The notes under the pieces are model-generated. The model had not been told where the DNA came from, ran no database searches, and saw only the letters and a list, made by a program, of their open reading frames with translations. Below, piece after piece: positions 21,564 to 31,031 of a stretch of 52,755 nt of DNA (the first letter of the stretch is position 1; each line of letters starts with the position of its first letter). The DNA lies in IMG/VR virus record IMGVR_UViG_3300030406_006533, positions 1-52,755 of that record. One strand, written 5' to 3'. This stretch comes from a virus. The position numbers and the translations under genes are program-made.

Positions 21564-21600
21564 TTCCTACCGTCTTCGTGTCTCCACTGGGTAATTTCTT

Positions 21601-24600
21601 TTATTTATCAAGGAGACCTCTTAGTTCATCAATTTGTTTTTGTTGATCTTTTACAACCTCAATCAATAATCCAATCAATCCATTATAATTAACTGATTTT
21701 GGATCATTACCACTTACAATTTCTGGTAATATCTCCTCAACATTATCAGCAATTACACCAAGAGATGGTCTATTGTCTGACTTCCAATTAAATGATACAC
21801 CATCAATCTTTTTAATTTTATCAATTGGATTTTGAATAATTTGAATATTAGTTTTAACTTTTCGATCCGAAAGTGAATCAAAGTTAGTTGCAGCTGCAGT
21901 TCCAGTGACATGTAAATCATATTGTGGATCAGTGTTTTTGACACCAATATTTCCTGAAACAATTAAATTATTTGTAATTTTTCCACTGTTCACAGTTACA
22001 ATACCAACTGCTAGTGTTGCATTATTATCTGTGAGTGCATTTACTCCAGTTGGATCAATGGTTCCGATACCAACATTGCCACTCTGGTGTATGGTAAATT
22101 TATCTCCACCACCTCCACCAGCACCAGTTCCATGAAAACGAACTATGAAATTACTAACATCACCAGGTGCATTATTATTTGGATCTATATTAATAGCAAA
22201 ATTACCTGAAGCAGAATCATGATCAATATGTGATTCGACGTTAGTATCACTATCAGTAAAATAAAGTTTTGGTGAAGAACCATATAGATGCATTAATCCT
22301 GAAGGATTATCAGTTCCAACACCGACATTACCATTAGCTGCGACACGAAGTTTTTCACTAGATCCAGTTTCAATAGAGAATATACCATCATCACCATGTA
22401 ATTTCAGACGAACACCATTATTATCAGTTAATCCAGTAGTAACACCAGCACCAGCATTTGCAGATTGTGCTTGTATATACAAAAATGCTTGATTATTACT
22501 GTTTGCTCCTGCGTTCGATGGCATGAAGATGGATCCACCAGTACTAGAACCATCTGATCTTTCCCTTATGAAGTTTATTCCACTATAATTTTTATCTCCA
22601 GTATTTGATATATCGAGTACTGCATCACCAGCAATAGCTTCAATAAAAGATGTTACATTTCCTGCACCATTGTATACATGGAGTTTTTGATCTGGATTAT
22701 CAGTTCCAATACCAATCGTTCCATCACCTTTTATACGGAATCTTTCCTCATCATTCGTAACAAATGCAAGATTGTTCGCAGCTGGTCTATGAAAATAATT
22801 GTCTGTATCACTAGTAAAGAAAATGTGTCCCTCTGATGAAATAGATACTTGTCGAGTGCCATCAACGAAAAATCTTATTTCACTATTATCTACAGCATCT
22901 TTTTTATCCGCTTCTATATGAAGTCTTCCATCGACTGTACGAATACGGGACTGAGTGTCATCATCATAAATATCTAGATTTGCACCACTATCAGTACTAC
23001 TTAAAATTCCTAAATTATCGACAGCACTTAATATGTGTAAAGGAGTATCTGGAAGGCTAGTACCAATACCAACTCTACCATTCGCACCAAAAACAAATTG
23101 AGTGGCACCATTGGAAATACCTCTCATTAAGTATGCAGTAGATGAAGTATGTAAATTTGAACCTTTCTCTACAAAACTAATTCCTGTTTCTGCAACACCC
23201 GAATCTATACCATAAATTCTTGCAGCAGTATTCCCAACACCAAGTCCATTATAAGCCTTAAAAACGTCCAACTCATATTGTGGAACAGTGCTTCCAATAC
23301 CGACTTTTTTAGTATCATTGTTTATTGTAAACCAATAATCAGCTCCTGATCTTGCACGTAACTCTTCTACATCACCATCATTTCTATAAAAATCAAATAA
23401 TTGTCCACCACCACTACCATTATCTCTGATTGCTTGTATTCTTAAAATTTGAGGAGTTCCAGCACCAATATTCCAGTTTTTATTGTCTGTTGTTCCATTT
23501 TGTTTTGTGAATCTTATAATGGGAATATTATTTTGTATGTGAAGTTCTTGCTGTGGATTAGTAGTTCCAATACCAATCTTAGACCTAAACTCAACATCAT
23601 TAATAAACGTAGATATACCAGCTACTGATACACCAGCTCCAGTTACGTGTACTCCATTTCTTGCCGTAATAAGTCCTATAGAATCTACATTTGTTACATC
23701 TTCGTATGTAAGAGTTCCTGCGATTGATACATTTGCTTTAAATTCGGCATTATTTACAAATGTAGAAACACCTGAAACATTTAAATTATCTAATTCAGTG
23801 TGTCCATCTACATCTAAATCTCCATTTGCATCAATATCCCCATCAAAGATTGCCGTGCCAGATACAACTTGTATACCATCAGCAAACGTTGATAAACCTA
23901 CAAAAGTAGATATACCATTAACTTTTAAAGTTTCAACCACAAGATCTTGTTGAGTAGTTTTAATCGTACCTAAAAATTCTCTCGCGTATATCTTGTCAAA
24001 TCGTAATGATGCACTTTCACCAATGTTTGATGATTCATGAGCAGCTGGTAATATATTACCTGTAAATGTTGAGACACCAGTCGTTTTAAAATCACCTGTT
24101 GTGGTTCCACCTGAGACTAATACACCTTCATTGGTAGTTTCAATTTTCTTCGAATCATTAAATCTTAATTCTGAACTCGATCCATTATTGAAAACTGCAT
24201 AAGTTGCACTATCAGCAGCATTTTTAAGAGTAATTACGTTTGCTCTTAGATCTAAAGTACCACTAGCATCTTGGATAACACTTCCACCAGCAGTTTTAAC
24301 ATTAACGGTATTAAAGAATGTTGAAACTCCAGAATTACTTAATTGTGTAGTAAATAAAGTACTCTTTTGAGTTGTAATTCCAACAAACGTTGATACACCA
24401 GATACATTTAATTGATTAGTGTCGGTGGTTGCTTCTACAAAAATATTATCGTTAAAGGTGGATACACCCACAAACGTAGAAACACCAGTTACACTTAATG
24501 TTCCTGTTGTGGTTCCACCTGAAACTAATACACCTTCATTAGTAGTTTCAAATTTTAGATTTCGATTAAAATATAAATCAACACTATTATTTGTTTTAAA

Positions 24601-27600
24601 TTGTGCCAGATAATTTGAACTATAACCTTCAGTAATATTAAGATTTCTTCCACCAGAAGCACTGTTGCTTTGAACAGTAATGGTGCCAACCATACCACCA
24701 TGATACTGGCAGATATAATAATAAGTTCCAGCTGCACTTGGAGTCCATGATACCGTTCCACTTTCAGCTCCATTATTTGTTACACCTGATGCTTGATTTC
24801 CAGTTCCTGTTGTAGCAGCAGTCTTGATAAAAAATGGATGTCCACTAGCACTTACAGAAAAATTAACAGTATCACCAACATTAAGAGTAACAGTAACGTT
24901 ATTTCCACTTACAGATCCATTTCTATCAGAACCACTTAAGTTATAGGCAGATGCTCCAACATTAGATACATTAATATTAAACGTTGAATTTGATATCTCA
25001 CCACCGACACCAATATATAAATTTCCAGATCCAGCTTCAATAATACGTGAGTCACCACTTGTTAAATGCTCTATCAGTAAATTATCATTATCACCAAATA
25101 CTGCCTTTGCATTATCTCTAAAATATGCCGTTGTCCCAAATCCGACTGTAGCACCAGTTCCTACAAAAATATTATCTTGGAATGTTGATACTCCAGAAAC
25201 ACTTAAATTAGTCGTATCTAATTGTCCGAAGACTGTGACACCGATTCCTGATGTGGAAAATCGTTTAGTTCCATCGTAATGTAAATTAACTGGACCAAAA
25301 GCACCAAAAAATCCCATTGTGTTGCCGTTATCGACGTTTTGGATTACAATATTCTTACCTGTAAGAACTAAATTTCCTGCTCCTTCATCACGAATTACAC
25401 TGTGAGTACCTGAGTGAAATATGTGAAGGTCGTTTGAATCTCCAAATTTTAGTCTTGCATTATCAATAAACTTAAATGAATTATCAGATTTATCAAAAAA
25501 TGCTGATGTAATTCCAGATGCTCCGTGAAACTTAACATCATCAGTAAATGTTGAAACACCAGTTACTTCTAAATTACGATCAACATCTAAATCTCTGCTA
25601 ACAATAACACGGCCAGCAGAATTTATTGCAAATCTTTCAGCAAAACTATCTTGTATATCTTGTATCGCTAGTTTTCCACCGTTTTGAATAATTCTATAAT
25701 CTGGGTTATTATCATCCTCAGTGAAGGTTATAGTAGGGTTAGCATTTTTGATATGAATATCTCCACCAACAAATAAATCATTTCCTGTAGTGACTACTCC
25801 TACAAATGTAGATACACCAGAGACTTTTAAGTCATGAGAAAATAAAGAATTTGTGGTTACAATACCAACTGCTAATGTAGAATTATTGTTTGTAAGTGCT
25901 TCAGTTCCAGTTGGATTATTAGTTCCAAAACCAACTTTACCATTATGGTCAATGACCATATGTGCTGTGAAGGCATTTGCATCAGAAACGTTTGTGCTTC
26001 CAACTCCAACAACGAATCCGTTATTATCATTATCATTTGTATCATATATTAAATTTAAACCAGAGATTGATGCAAGAGTCGTAAAATTACCACCACTACC
26101 AAAAGGAGGCACATTCTGGTCATCAAAATTTAAGAACGAAAATCCATATGGGTCACTCGATCTACCAACATATTGAACATTTTGCACCGCCATCGCAGCA
26201 GGACCTGATCCTGATATTCTTGATATTCCTGTAATCGCAGTTTGATTATCACCAATAATATTTCCATTTGCATCTATGTTACCAGTAAATGTCGAGATAC
26301 CAGCAACCTTTAAGTCACGAGAAAATAAAGAATTTGTGGTTACAATACCGACTGCTAATGTAGCAGTATTGTTTGTAAGAGCATTAATTCCAGTTGGATT
26401 AGCAGTTCCAATACCAACCTTCATATTAGGCACTGTGCTTCCAATACCGACAGTATCAGAAGTGATTCTTATAATCTCAAAACCACCAGCTGCGAGTCCT
26501 AGTTGATTATTGTCAGGATGATTAAAGAAAGTATCATGATCACTTTCGAAAGATATTCGACCATCATTATGAGTAGTATTAATATCAAACCTTATCATCT
26601 CCTTGTCATTATCACTTTCAATCAATCTGACATATCCATCAGCATATATGTCTAAACTACCAGATTGACCATTTAATTTAACTTCTGCATCAGAAGAATC
26701 TTTAAGAAATAAATCTCCATCAACAAACGCATCTCCGTTAACATGAAGATTATGTACCTGTGGATTTGCCGTATTAATACCAACATTACTCTGGAACTCA
26801 ACATTATCGATAAACGTGGATATGCCAGCAACTGATACACCAGCTCCAGTTACATGAATACCCCTTCTTGCTGTGATGAGTCCTATAGAATCTACATTTG
26901 TAACATCTTCATAAGTTAGTGTACCTGCAATTGATACATTACCACTAAATGTTCCATCTCCAGTTACAGCAAGAGTTGAACCATTAAATGTTAAATTAGG
27001 ACTATCTTCAAGTTCACCACCAGTTCCAACAATTACAACTCTATCTTCAGTTAGATCCTCTACTTTAAATGTATTTGCCTGACCACCACCATTGATATCA
27101 ACAAGATCTCCAAATGTTGATAAACCAGATACATTTAATTGATCAACATCAAGAGTTTCCTCTATAAAAACATTACTATTAAATGTAGATATTCCATTAA
27201 ACGTTGATATTCCAGATACGACTTCGATACCACCAGCAAAAGTTGATAGTCCGATAAATGTTGATACACCAGTGACTTTTAAGTTGCCAATCTCTTGATT
27301 GTCGAGAATTGTGTTTTTCTCAGCAAAAATTTCTCTTGCAAATATTTTGTCAAATCGAAATGACGCACTTTCACCAATGTTTGATGATTCATTAGCAGCT
27401 GGTAATATATTACCTGTAAACGTTGATACACCAGTTGCCTTAAAGTCACCTGTTGTGGTTCCACCTGAAACTAATATACCTTCATTGGTGGTTTCAAATT
27501 TAATATTATTATTTTCATATAATTTTACACCATTAACATTAGCAGTTGCGAAAAGTTTAGTATCAGTAGAATTTTTTATTTTAAGAGTGCTGGTGCGAAG

Positions 27601-30015
27601 TTCTAAAGATCCTGTGCCAGAATCTTCAATTATCGAATCTTCCCCATCATGATATATGCTTAAATCTTCATCATCACCAAAAACTGCCTTTGCATTATCT
27701 CTAAAGTAAGCTGTTGTTCCAAATCCGACTGTTGCTCCTACACCTATAAAAATATCATCTTGGAATGTTGAAACACCAGTCGCTCTAAAGTCACGAGTCG
27801 TTGTTCCACCTGATACTAATATGCCTTGTCCGTTAGTTTCTAGTCTTTCCTCTCCTAAATGATATAGAATTGTAGTTCGTTGAGGACTACCTTGTATCAA
27901 TTTTATCAAAGGTCTCCAATTATTATCAAAGAATTGAAATGCTCCTGGTCCTCCACCACCATTTGACTTAAATATTAAAGGACCATCTCCTCTATCCTCA
28001 ATTATCGAAACATAATTATCAGTGGTAATTGGATCACCTTCAGAATTATTTTGATTTGCAAGAGTGTCAGTGCGAGTTATTCTAAATCCTTCATCATCAC
28101 CAAAAACTGCCGATGCATCATCTCTAAAGTAAGCTGTTGTCCCAAATCCAACCGTTGCACCTACACCTATAAAAATATCATCTTGGAATGTTGATACACC
28201 AGTAGCCTTAAAGTCACCTGTTGTGGTTCCACCTGAGACTATTATACCTTCCTTTGTGGTTTCTAATTTAGGAAAAAAGTCATGGTAAATTTTAACTGAA
28301 CCATTATCAGTTGCCTCTAGAAAATTCTCATTACCATCTTTATTTCTTAAAAATAATTTATCTGCTTGAATTGATAATGTTGCACCTATACCTGATCTAG
28401 TTTCTCTGATTATACTCTGCTCACCATCATGAAATATCTCAAAATCCTCATCATCTCCAAAGACTGCCTTTGCATTATCTCTTACAAAAAGATTACCAGC
28501 AAATGTTGAAACACCAGTTACATTTAAATGTGTGGTGCTTGTAATTCCTAAAACTGAAATACCTATTCCTGTAGTTCTAAATCGAAGATTATTATTATGA
28601 AATAAATCTACAGAACCTGCGTTCGTTGCAGTAAAATATGTGTTATTATTAGCACTATCATTAATACTCAAATTTGTTGCTCGTATGAGTAAATCTCCAG
28701 TTCCATTTTCATGAATAACAGTTTCTCCATTTCCTGCATGGTAAATTTGTAAATCATCATTTAAACCAAGTCTAATTCTAGCGTCATTTGGCATATCCAA
28801 ATGAGATCCAATGGCAACTCTATTCTCAAAAGTACCGAAACCAGTTACTCTTAAATCACCTGTTGTGGTTCCACCTGAGACTAATATACCTTCGTTTGTG
28901 GTTTCAATTTTTTTCGAAGCATTAAAATATAGCTCTACTGAATCATTTGCTTTTGCAACAACGCTATTTTCACCCGATGTTGGTTGAAGATTTATAGAAC
29001 CAAATCCATTATCTCTTATGAATAAACGTCCAATAGTATTATCAATATACGCATTGGATCCATCATGATATATTTTTAAATCTTCATCATTTCCAAAGAC
29101 TGCCTTTGCATTATCTCTAAAGTAAGCTGTCGATCCAAATCCGACTGTTGCTCCTACACCTATAAAAATATCATTAGTAAAAGTTGTGAATCCTACAAAT
29201 CTTGAATCACCAAGAACATCTAATAATCTATCAGGTTGTGTTGATCCAATACCTATACGATTATTAGTAAAATCAAAAACAAAATTATCAGCACCTCCAA
29301 GTAATCCTGTTGAATCATGAAATTGAACTTGAGTAAATGTTCCCGCAGCTCCAACTTCCACACTTCTTACATCAGTGTATTTTAAACCACCAGTTACTGT
29401 TTTAACTAAGAGATCACCAGCATTACCAACAAAATTGTCTTCATCAACAATTGCACTTTCTAATCTTAAATTACCTACAACATGTAAATTTTCTGTTGGA
29501 TCACTAGTTCCAATACCAACTGACCCAATACCTACACTATCATCAAATACAAAAAATGGTGATGTCGCAAAATCACTCCTATTTGTTCCGACTCCAGCAT
29601 CTCCTTGTGGATCAAATATTACATCTTTATACAGAATACTTTTATTTGGACCAGGTGGAACAACAGTAATTGTGGCGGCAATCCCTAAAGTAACAGCATC
29701 AACTGTAAGACCTATTCCTACAAAATTTAATTGAGTGATGCTATTTGAAGTACCAACAAGTTTACCATCATCAAAAACTGTAATTGATCCTGGTATAATA
29801 CCACCACCAACTGGAACCCAAAATCTTTCACCTGGTCTATCCAATAAGGAAACAATTTGATATTGTTGACCCACTGGTATATCAGGTGATCCAGTAACGC
29901 TAGGACTATCTCCTAAATTTGGCTCTGCTTGATCTAATCCAAGATATTGATACCTATCTGTGCTTAAATAAGCTTGACCTCTTCTTTTAACTCTTCCACT
30001 TAAATACTTTGGCAT
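21601..30015 (-). CDS. Giant tail fibre protein (2804 aa) with embedded cupredoxin domain and C-terminal S74-type chaperone
   Basis: An 8.4-kb gene. After an N-terminal segment beginning MPKYLSGRVKRRGQAYLS, probably a baseplate-attachment domain of about 150 residues, it consists of repeated modules of the form VGATVGFGTTAYFRDNAKAV, FGDDEDLKIYHDGSNAYI, then ETTNEGILVSGGTTTGDFKA and TGVSTF. At about residues 1676-1785 the repeats are interrupted by a plastocyanin-like domain (listed separately). The final 89 residues start SDRKVKTNI and include SLGVIADNVEEILPEIV, an S74-type chaperone with S2716 as the likely nucleophile. The gene follows the 337-aa gene with a TAATATG junction, so it belongs to the 1495-337-2804 operon. 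It should form a trimeric fibre with a released C-terminal chaperone. Confidence 0.85.
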   Translation of the reverse strand: MPKYLSGRVKRRGQAYLSTDRYQYLGLDQAEPNLGDSPSVTGSPDIPVGQQYQIVSLLDRPGERFWVPVGGGIIPGSITVFDDGKLVGTSNSITQLNFVGIGLTVDAVTLGIAATITVVPPGPNKSILYKDVIFDPQGDAGVGTNRSDFATSPFFVFDDSVGIGSVGIGTSDPTENLHVVGNLRLESAIVDEDNFVGNAGDLLVKTVTGGLKYTDVRSVEVGAAGTFTQVQFHDSTGLLGGADNFVFDFTNNRIGIGSTQPDRLLDVLGDSRFVGFTTFTNDIFIGVGATVGFGSTAYFRDNAKAVFGNDEDLKIYHDGSNAYIDNTIGRLFIRDNGFGSINLQPTSGENSVVAKANDSVELYFNASKKIETTNEGILVSGGTTTGDLRVTGFGTFENRVAIGSHLDMPNDARIRLGLNDDLQIYHAGNGETVIHENGTGDLLIRATNLSINDSANNNTYFTATNAGSVDLFHNNNLRFRTTGIGISVLGITSTTHLNVTGVSTFAGNLFVRDNAKAVFGDDEDFEIFHDGEQSIIRETRSGIGATLSIQADKLFLRNKDGNENFLEATDNGSVKIYHDFFPKLETTKEGIIVSGGTTTGDFKATGVSTFQDDIFIGVGATVGFGTTAYFRDDASAVFGDDEGFRITRTDTLANQNNSEGDPITTDNYVSIIEDRGDGPLIFKSNGGGGPGAFQFFDNNWRPLIKLIQGSPQRTTILYHLGEERLETNGQGILVSGGTTTRDFRATGVSTFQDDIFIGVGATVGFGTTAYFRDNAKAVFGDDEDLSIYHDGEDSIIEDSGTGSLELRTSTLKIKNSTDTKLFATANVNGVKLYENNNIKFETTNEGILVSGGTTTGDFKATGVSTFTGNILPAANESSNIGESASFRFDKIFAREIFAEKNTILDNQEIGNLKVTGVSTFIGLSTFAGGIEVVSGISTFNGISTFNSNVFIEETLDVDQLNVSGLSTFGDLVDINGGGQANTFKVEDLTEDRVVIVGTGGELEDSPNLTFNGSTLAVTGDGTFSGNVSIAGTLTYEDVTNVDSIGLITARRGIHVTGAGVSVAGISTFIDNVEFQSNVGINTANPQVHNLHVNGDAFVDGDLFLKDSSDAEVKLNGQSGSLDIYADGYVRLIESDNDKEMIRFDINTTHNDGRISFESDHDTFFNHPDNNQLGLAAGGFEIIRITSDTVGIGSTVPNMKVGIGTANPTGINALTNNTATLAVGIVTTNSLFSRDLKVAGISTFTGNIDANGNIIGDNQTAITGISRISGSGPAAMAVQNVQYVGRSSDPYGFSFLNFDDQNVPPFGSGGNFTTLASISGLNLIYDTNDNDNNGFVVGVGSTNVSDANAFTAHMVIDHNGKVGFGTNNPTGTEALTNNNSTLAVGIVTTNSLFSHDLKVSGVSTFVGVVTTGNDLFVGGDIHIKNANPTITFTEDDNNPDYRIIQNGGKLAIQDIQDSFAERFAINSAGRVIVSRDLDVDRNLEVTGVSTFTDDVKFHGASGITSAFFDKSDNSFKFIDNARLKFGDSNDLHIFHSGTHSVIRDEGAGNLVLTGKNIVIQNVDNGNTMGFFGAFGPVNLHYDGTKRFSTSGIGVTVFGQLDTTNLSVSGVSTFQDNIFVGTGATVGFGTTAYFRDNAKAVFGDNDNLLIEHLTSGDSRIIEAGSGNLYIGVGGEISNSTFNINVSNVGASAYNLSGSDRNGSVSGNNVTVTLNVGDTVNFSVSASGHPFFIKTAATTGTGNQASGVTNNGAESGTVSWTPSAAGTYYYICQYHGGMVGTITVQSNSASGGRNLNITEGYSSNYLAQFKTNNSVDLYFNRNLKFETTNEGVLVSGGTTTGTLSVTGVSTFVGVSTFNDNIFVEATTDTNQLNVSGVSTFVGITTQKSTLFTTQLSNSGVSTFFNTVNVKTAGGSVIQDASGTLDLRANVITLKNAADSATYAVFNNGSSSELRFNDSKKIETTNEGVLVSGGTTTGDFKTTGVSTFTGNILPAAHESSNIGESASLRFDKIYAREFLGTIKTTQQDLVVETLKVNGISTFVGLSTFADGIQVVSGTAIFDGDIDANGDLDVDGHTELDNLNVSGVSTFVNNAEFKANVSIAGTLTYEDVTNVDSIGLITARNGVHVTGAGVSVAGISTFINDVEFRSKIGIGTTNPQQELHIQNNIPIIRFTKQNGTTDNKNWNIGAGTPQILRIQAIRDNGSGGGQLFDFYRNDGDVEELRARSGADYWFTINNDTKKVGIGSTVPQYELDVFKAYNGLGVGNTAARIYGIDSGVAETGISFVEKGSNLHTSSTAYLMRGISNGATQFVFGANGRVGIGTSLPDTPLHILSAVDNLGILSSTDSGANLDIYDDDTQSRIRTVDGRLHIEADKKDAVDNSEIRFFVDGTRQVSISSEGHIFFTSDTDNYFHRPAANNLAFVTNDEERFRIKGDGTIGIGTDNPDQKLHVYNGAGNVTSFIEAIAGDAVLDISNTGDKNYSGINFIRERSDGSSTGGSIFMPSNAGANSNNQAFLYIQAQSANAGAGVTTGLTDNNGVRLKLHGDDGIFSIETGSSEKLRVAANGNVGVGTDNPSGLMHLYGSSPKLYFTDSDTNVESHIDHDSASGNFAINIDPNNNAPGDVSNFIVRFHGTGAGGGGGDKFTIHQSGNVGIGTIDPTGVNALTDNNATLAVGIVTVNSGKITNNLIVSGNIGVKNTDPQYDLHVTGTAAATNFDSLSDRKVKTNIQIIQNPIDKIKKIDGVSFNWKSDNRPSLGVIADNVEEILPEIVSGNDPKSVNYNGLIGLLIEVVKDQQKQIDELRGLLDK
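21602..21609 (-). promoter_or_regulatory. T4-type late promoter (GATAAATA) for the 13.7-kb fibre gene
   Basis: GATAAATA on the minus strand is 39 bp upstream of the ATG at 21563 and coincides with the last codons of the 2804-aa gene (GAT AAA TAA, Asp-Lys-stop). It lets the giant fibre gene be transcribed independently of the upstream operon. Confidence 0.6.
23602..23709. repeat. 108-bp identical direct repeat, copy 2
   Basis: Second copy of the 108-bp repeat at 18681-18788; this copy is in the 2804-aa fibre gene. Identity ends abruptly at both sides. Confidence 0.85.
24260..24387. repeat. 128-bp identical direct repeat shared by the 2804-aa and 1495-aa genes, copy 1
   Basis: Identical to 34969-35096 without a single difference, while the flanking sequence differs. 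It encodes the segment around TTQKSTLFTTQLSNSGVSTF followed by FNTVNVKTAGGSVIQDASG. It is a site for homologous recombination or gene conversion between two fibre genes 10.7 kb apart. Confidence 0.9.
24670..24990 (-). other. Plastocyanin/amicyanin-like (cupredoxin) domain inside the 2804-aa fibre
   Basis: About 105 residues between two ordinary fibre modules read as a blue-copper beta sandwich: VTVTLNVGDTVNFSVS, then GHPFFIKT, and after a loop GTVSWTPSAAGTYYYICQYH, GGMVGTITV. The ligand set is complete: His1726, Cys1769, His1772, Met1775, with C-x2-H-x2-M spacing as in amicyanin. The fibre repeats resume on both sides (GDSRIIEAGSGNLYIG before, SVDLYFNRNLKFETTNEG after), so it is an inserted domain. 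Copper binding is inferred from the ligands, not shown. Confidence 0.7.
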
Positions 30016-30016
30016 A

Positions 30017-31030
30017 TTATGTTGAGCTATTCTCTAAGATACTACATATAAATTCCATCTGAAGTGGTCCGACCAATCCACCCGTAGTTGTGATTCCAAC
30101 ATCCACAGCAAAAGCATTAGTAGACGTGCTCCCAACACCTAAAACACCATTATTACGTTCTGAATTAGATTTAGATGCAGGGTCGGTTGATCGAGGATAT
30201 CTCTTTTCCTTGAAAAAATTGTCTTGAGAACATTTAAATACTAATGATTCATCATTGATACTAATTGTATCTCCTTCAGTAAGATTGTGTGGTGCTGCAG
30301 AGGTAACCGATAATATTCCAGTTGTAGAAATATAATTTGTTCCAGAGACAGGTAATATGATATCATTTGGAGTTGCAGTTGATGATGATACAACGGTAAT
30401 CGCAACACCCACTGGACGAATAAACTTATGTGTTGATGGTTGAAATGTATGTGGTAAATTTGCAACTATCCCCGTGTTTGTCTCAAAAGTTATTCCACTT
30501 CCCACCCTATCAACAGTGAATGAAACTTGTGGAGCTGGGAATATATTACTTGTAATTCCTGCAGTTGAGGGACACTCAAAAATTATACCAGCCATCGTTA
30601 TTTTATCACCTTCACTAAATCCATGAGGATCGAGTGTGGTGACTGTGGTCAAACCTGTTGGATGATGATATTTCACATCATTTATCGTAGCTATTCCAGA
30701 TTGAACTCCATTTATAAGAAGTGAATCAGAAACAAGAGCTGTTCTTTCTAATACTAATCTTCCATCAATTAAAACAAGAGCATCATTTGGAGGTATTTCA
30801 ATATCTTTCGCAATTCTATTATCTCGAATATTTCCTGCTGTTCTTGTAGATGTGCTAGTTCTTCGGACAGTAAATGATACTCTAGGAAAAGTATTTGCAG
30901 CTCCAACATGAGCTACCTGCGCTGCAAGAACAATCGCAGATGTTCCCACTGGAGCTCTATATAATTCCTGTATACCTGGCGCAACTGGAACAGCAATTGT
31001 CAGAAATTTATTTAGTGGTGCGATTGCCAT
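30017..31030 (-). CDS. Structural protein (337 aa), fibre-attachment or baseplate-associated
   Basis: Begins MAIAPLNKFLTIAVPVAPGI and continues VQELYRAPVGTSAIVLAAQVA in outline, a Val/Ala-rich beta protein with no membrane segment. Residues about 130-170 (TVTTLDPHGFSEGDKITMAG) and 230-310 (SVTSAAPHNLTEGDTISI, then YPRSTDP and NAFAVDVG) are two copies of a small beta domain also seen in the 1495-aa protein (ANHDFANGDSIQIPDG ... YPRSKDPNSG ... NTFEVDVGDG) and in the 1845-aa protein. It is joined to both neighbours by TAATATG junctions, so it is co-translated with two fibre proteins. I do not recognise a T4 equivalent with certainty; a connector between baseplate and fibres is a reasonable guess. 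Confidence 0.75.
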   Translation of the reverse strand: MAIAPLNKFLTIAVPVAPGIQELYRAPVGTSAIVLAAQVAHVGAANTFPRVSFTVRRTSTSTRTAGNIRDNRIAKDIEIPPNDALVLIDGRLVLERTALVSDSLLINGVQSGIATINDVKYHHPTGLTTVTTLDPHGFSEGDKITMAGIIFECPSTAGITSNIFPAPQVSFTVDRVGSGITFETNTGIVANLPHTFQPSTHKFIRPVGVAITVVSSSTATPNDIILPVSGTNYISTTGILSVTSAAPHNLTEGDTISINDESLVFKCSQDNFFKEKRYPRSTDPASKSNSERNNGVLGVGSTSTNAFAVDVGITTTGGLVGPLQMEFICSILENSST

Positions 31031-31031
31031 A

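Noticed and set aside
7848-30015. Regular repeats considered as a CRISPR array or tandem DNA element
   Set aside because: Repeats are in frame, variable in length and encode fibre modules; there are no uniform repeat-spacer units.
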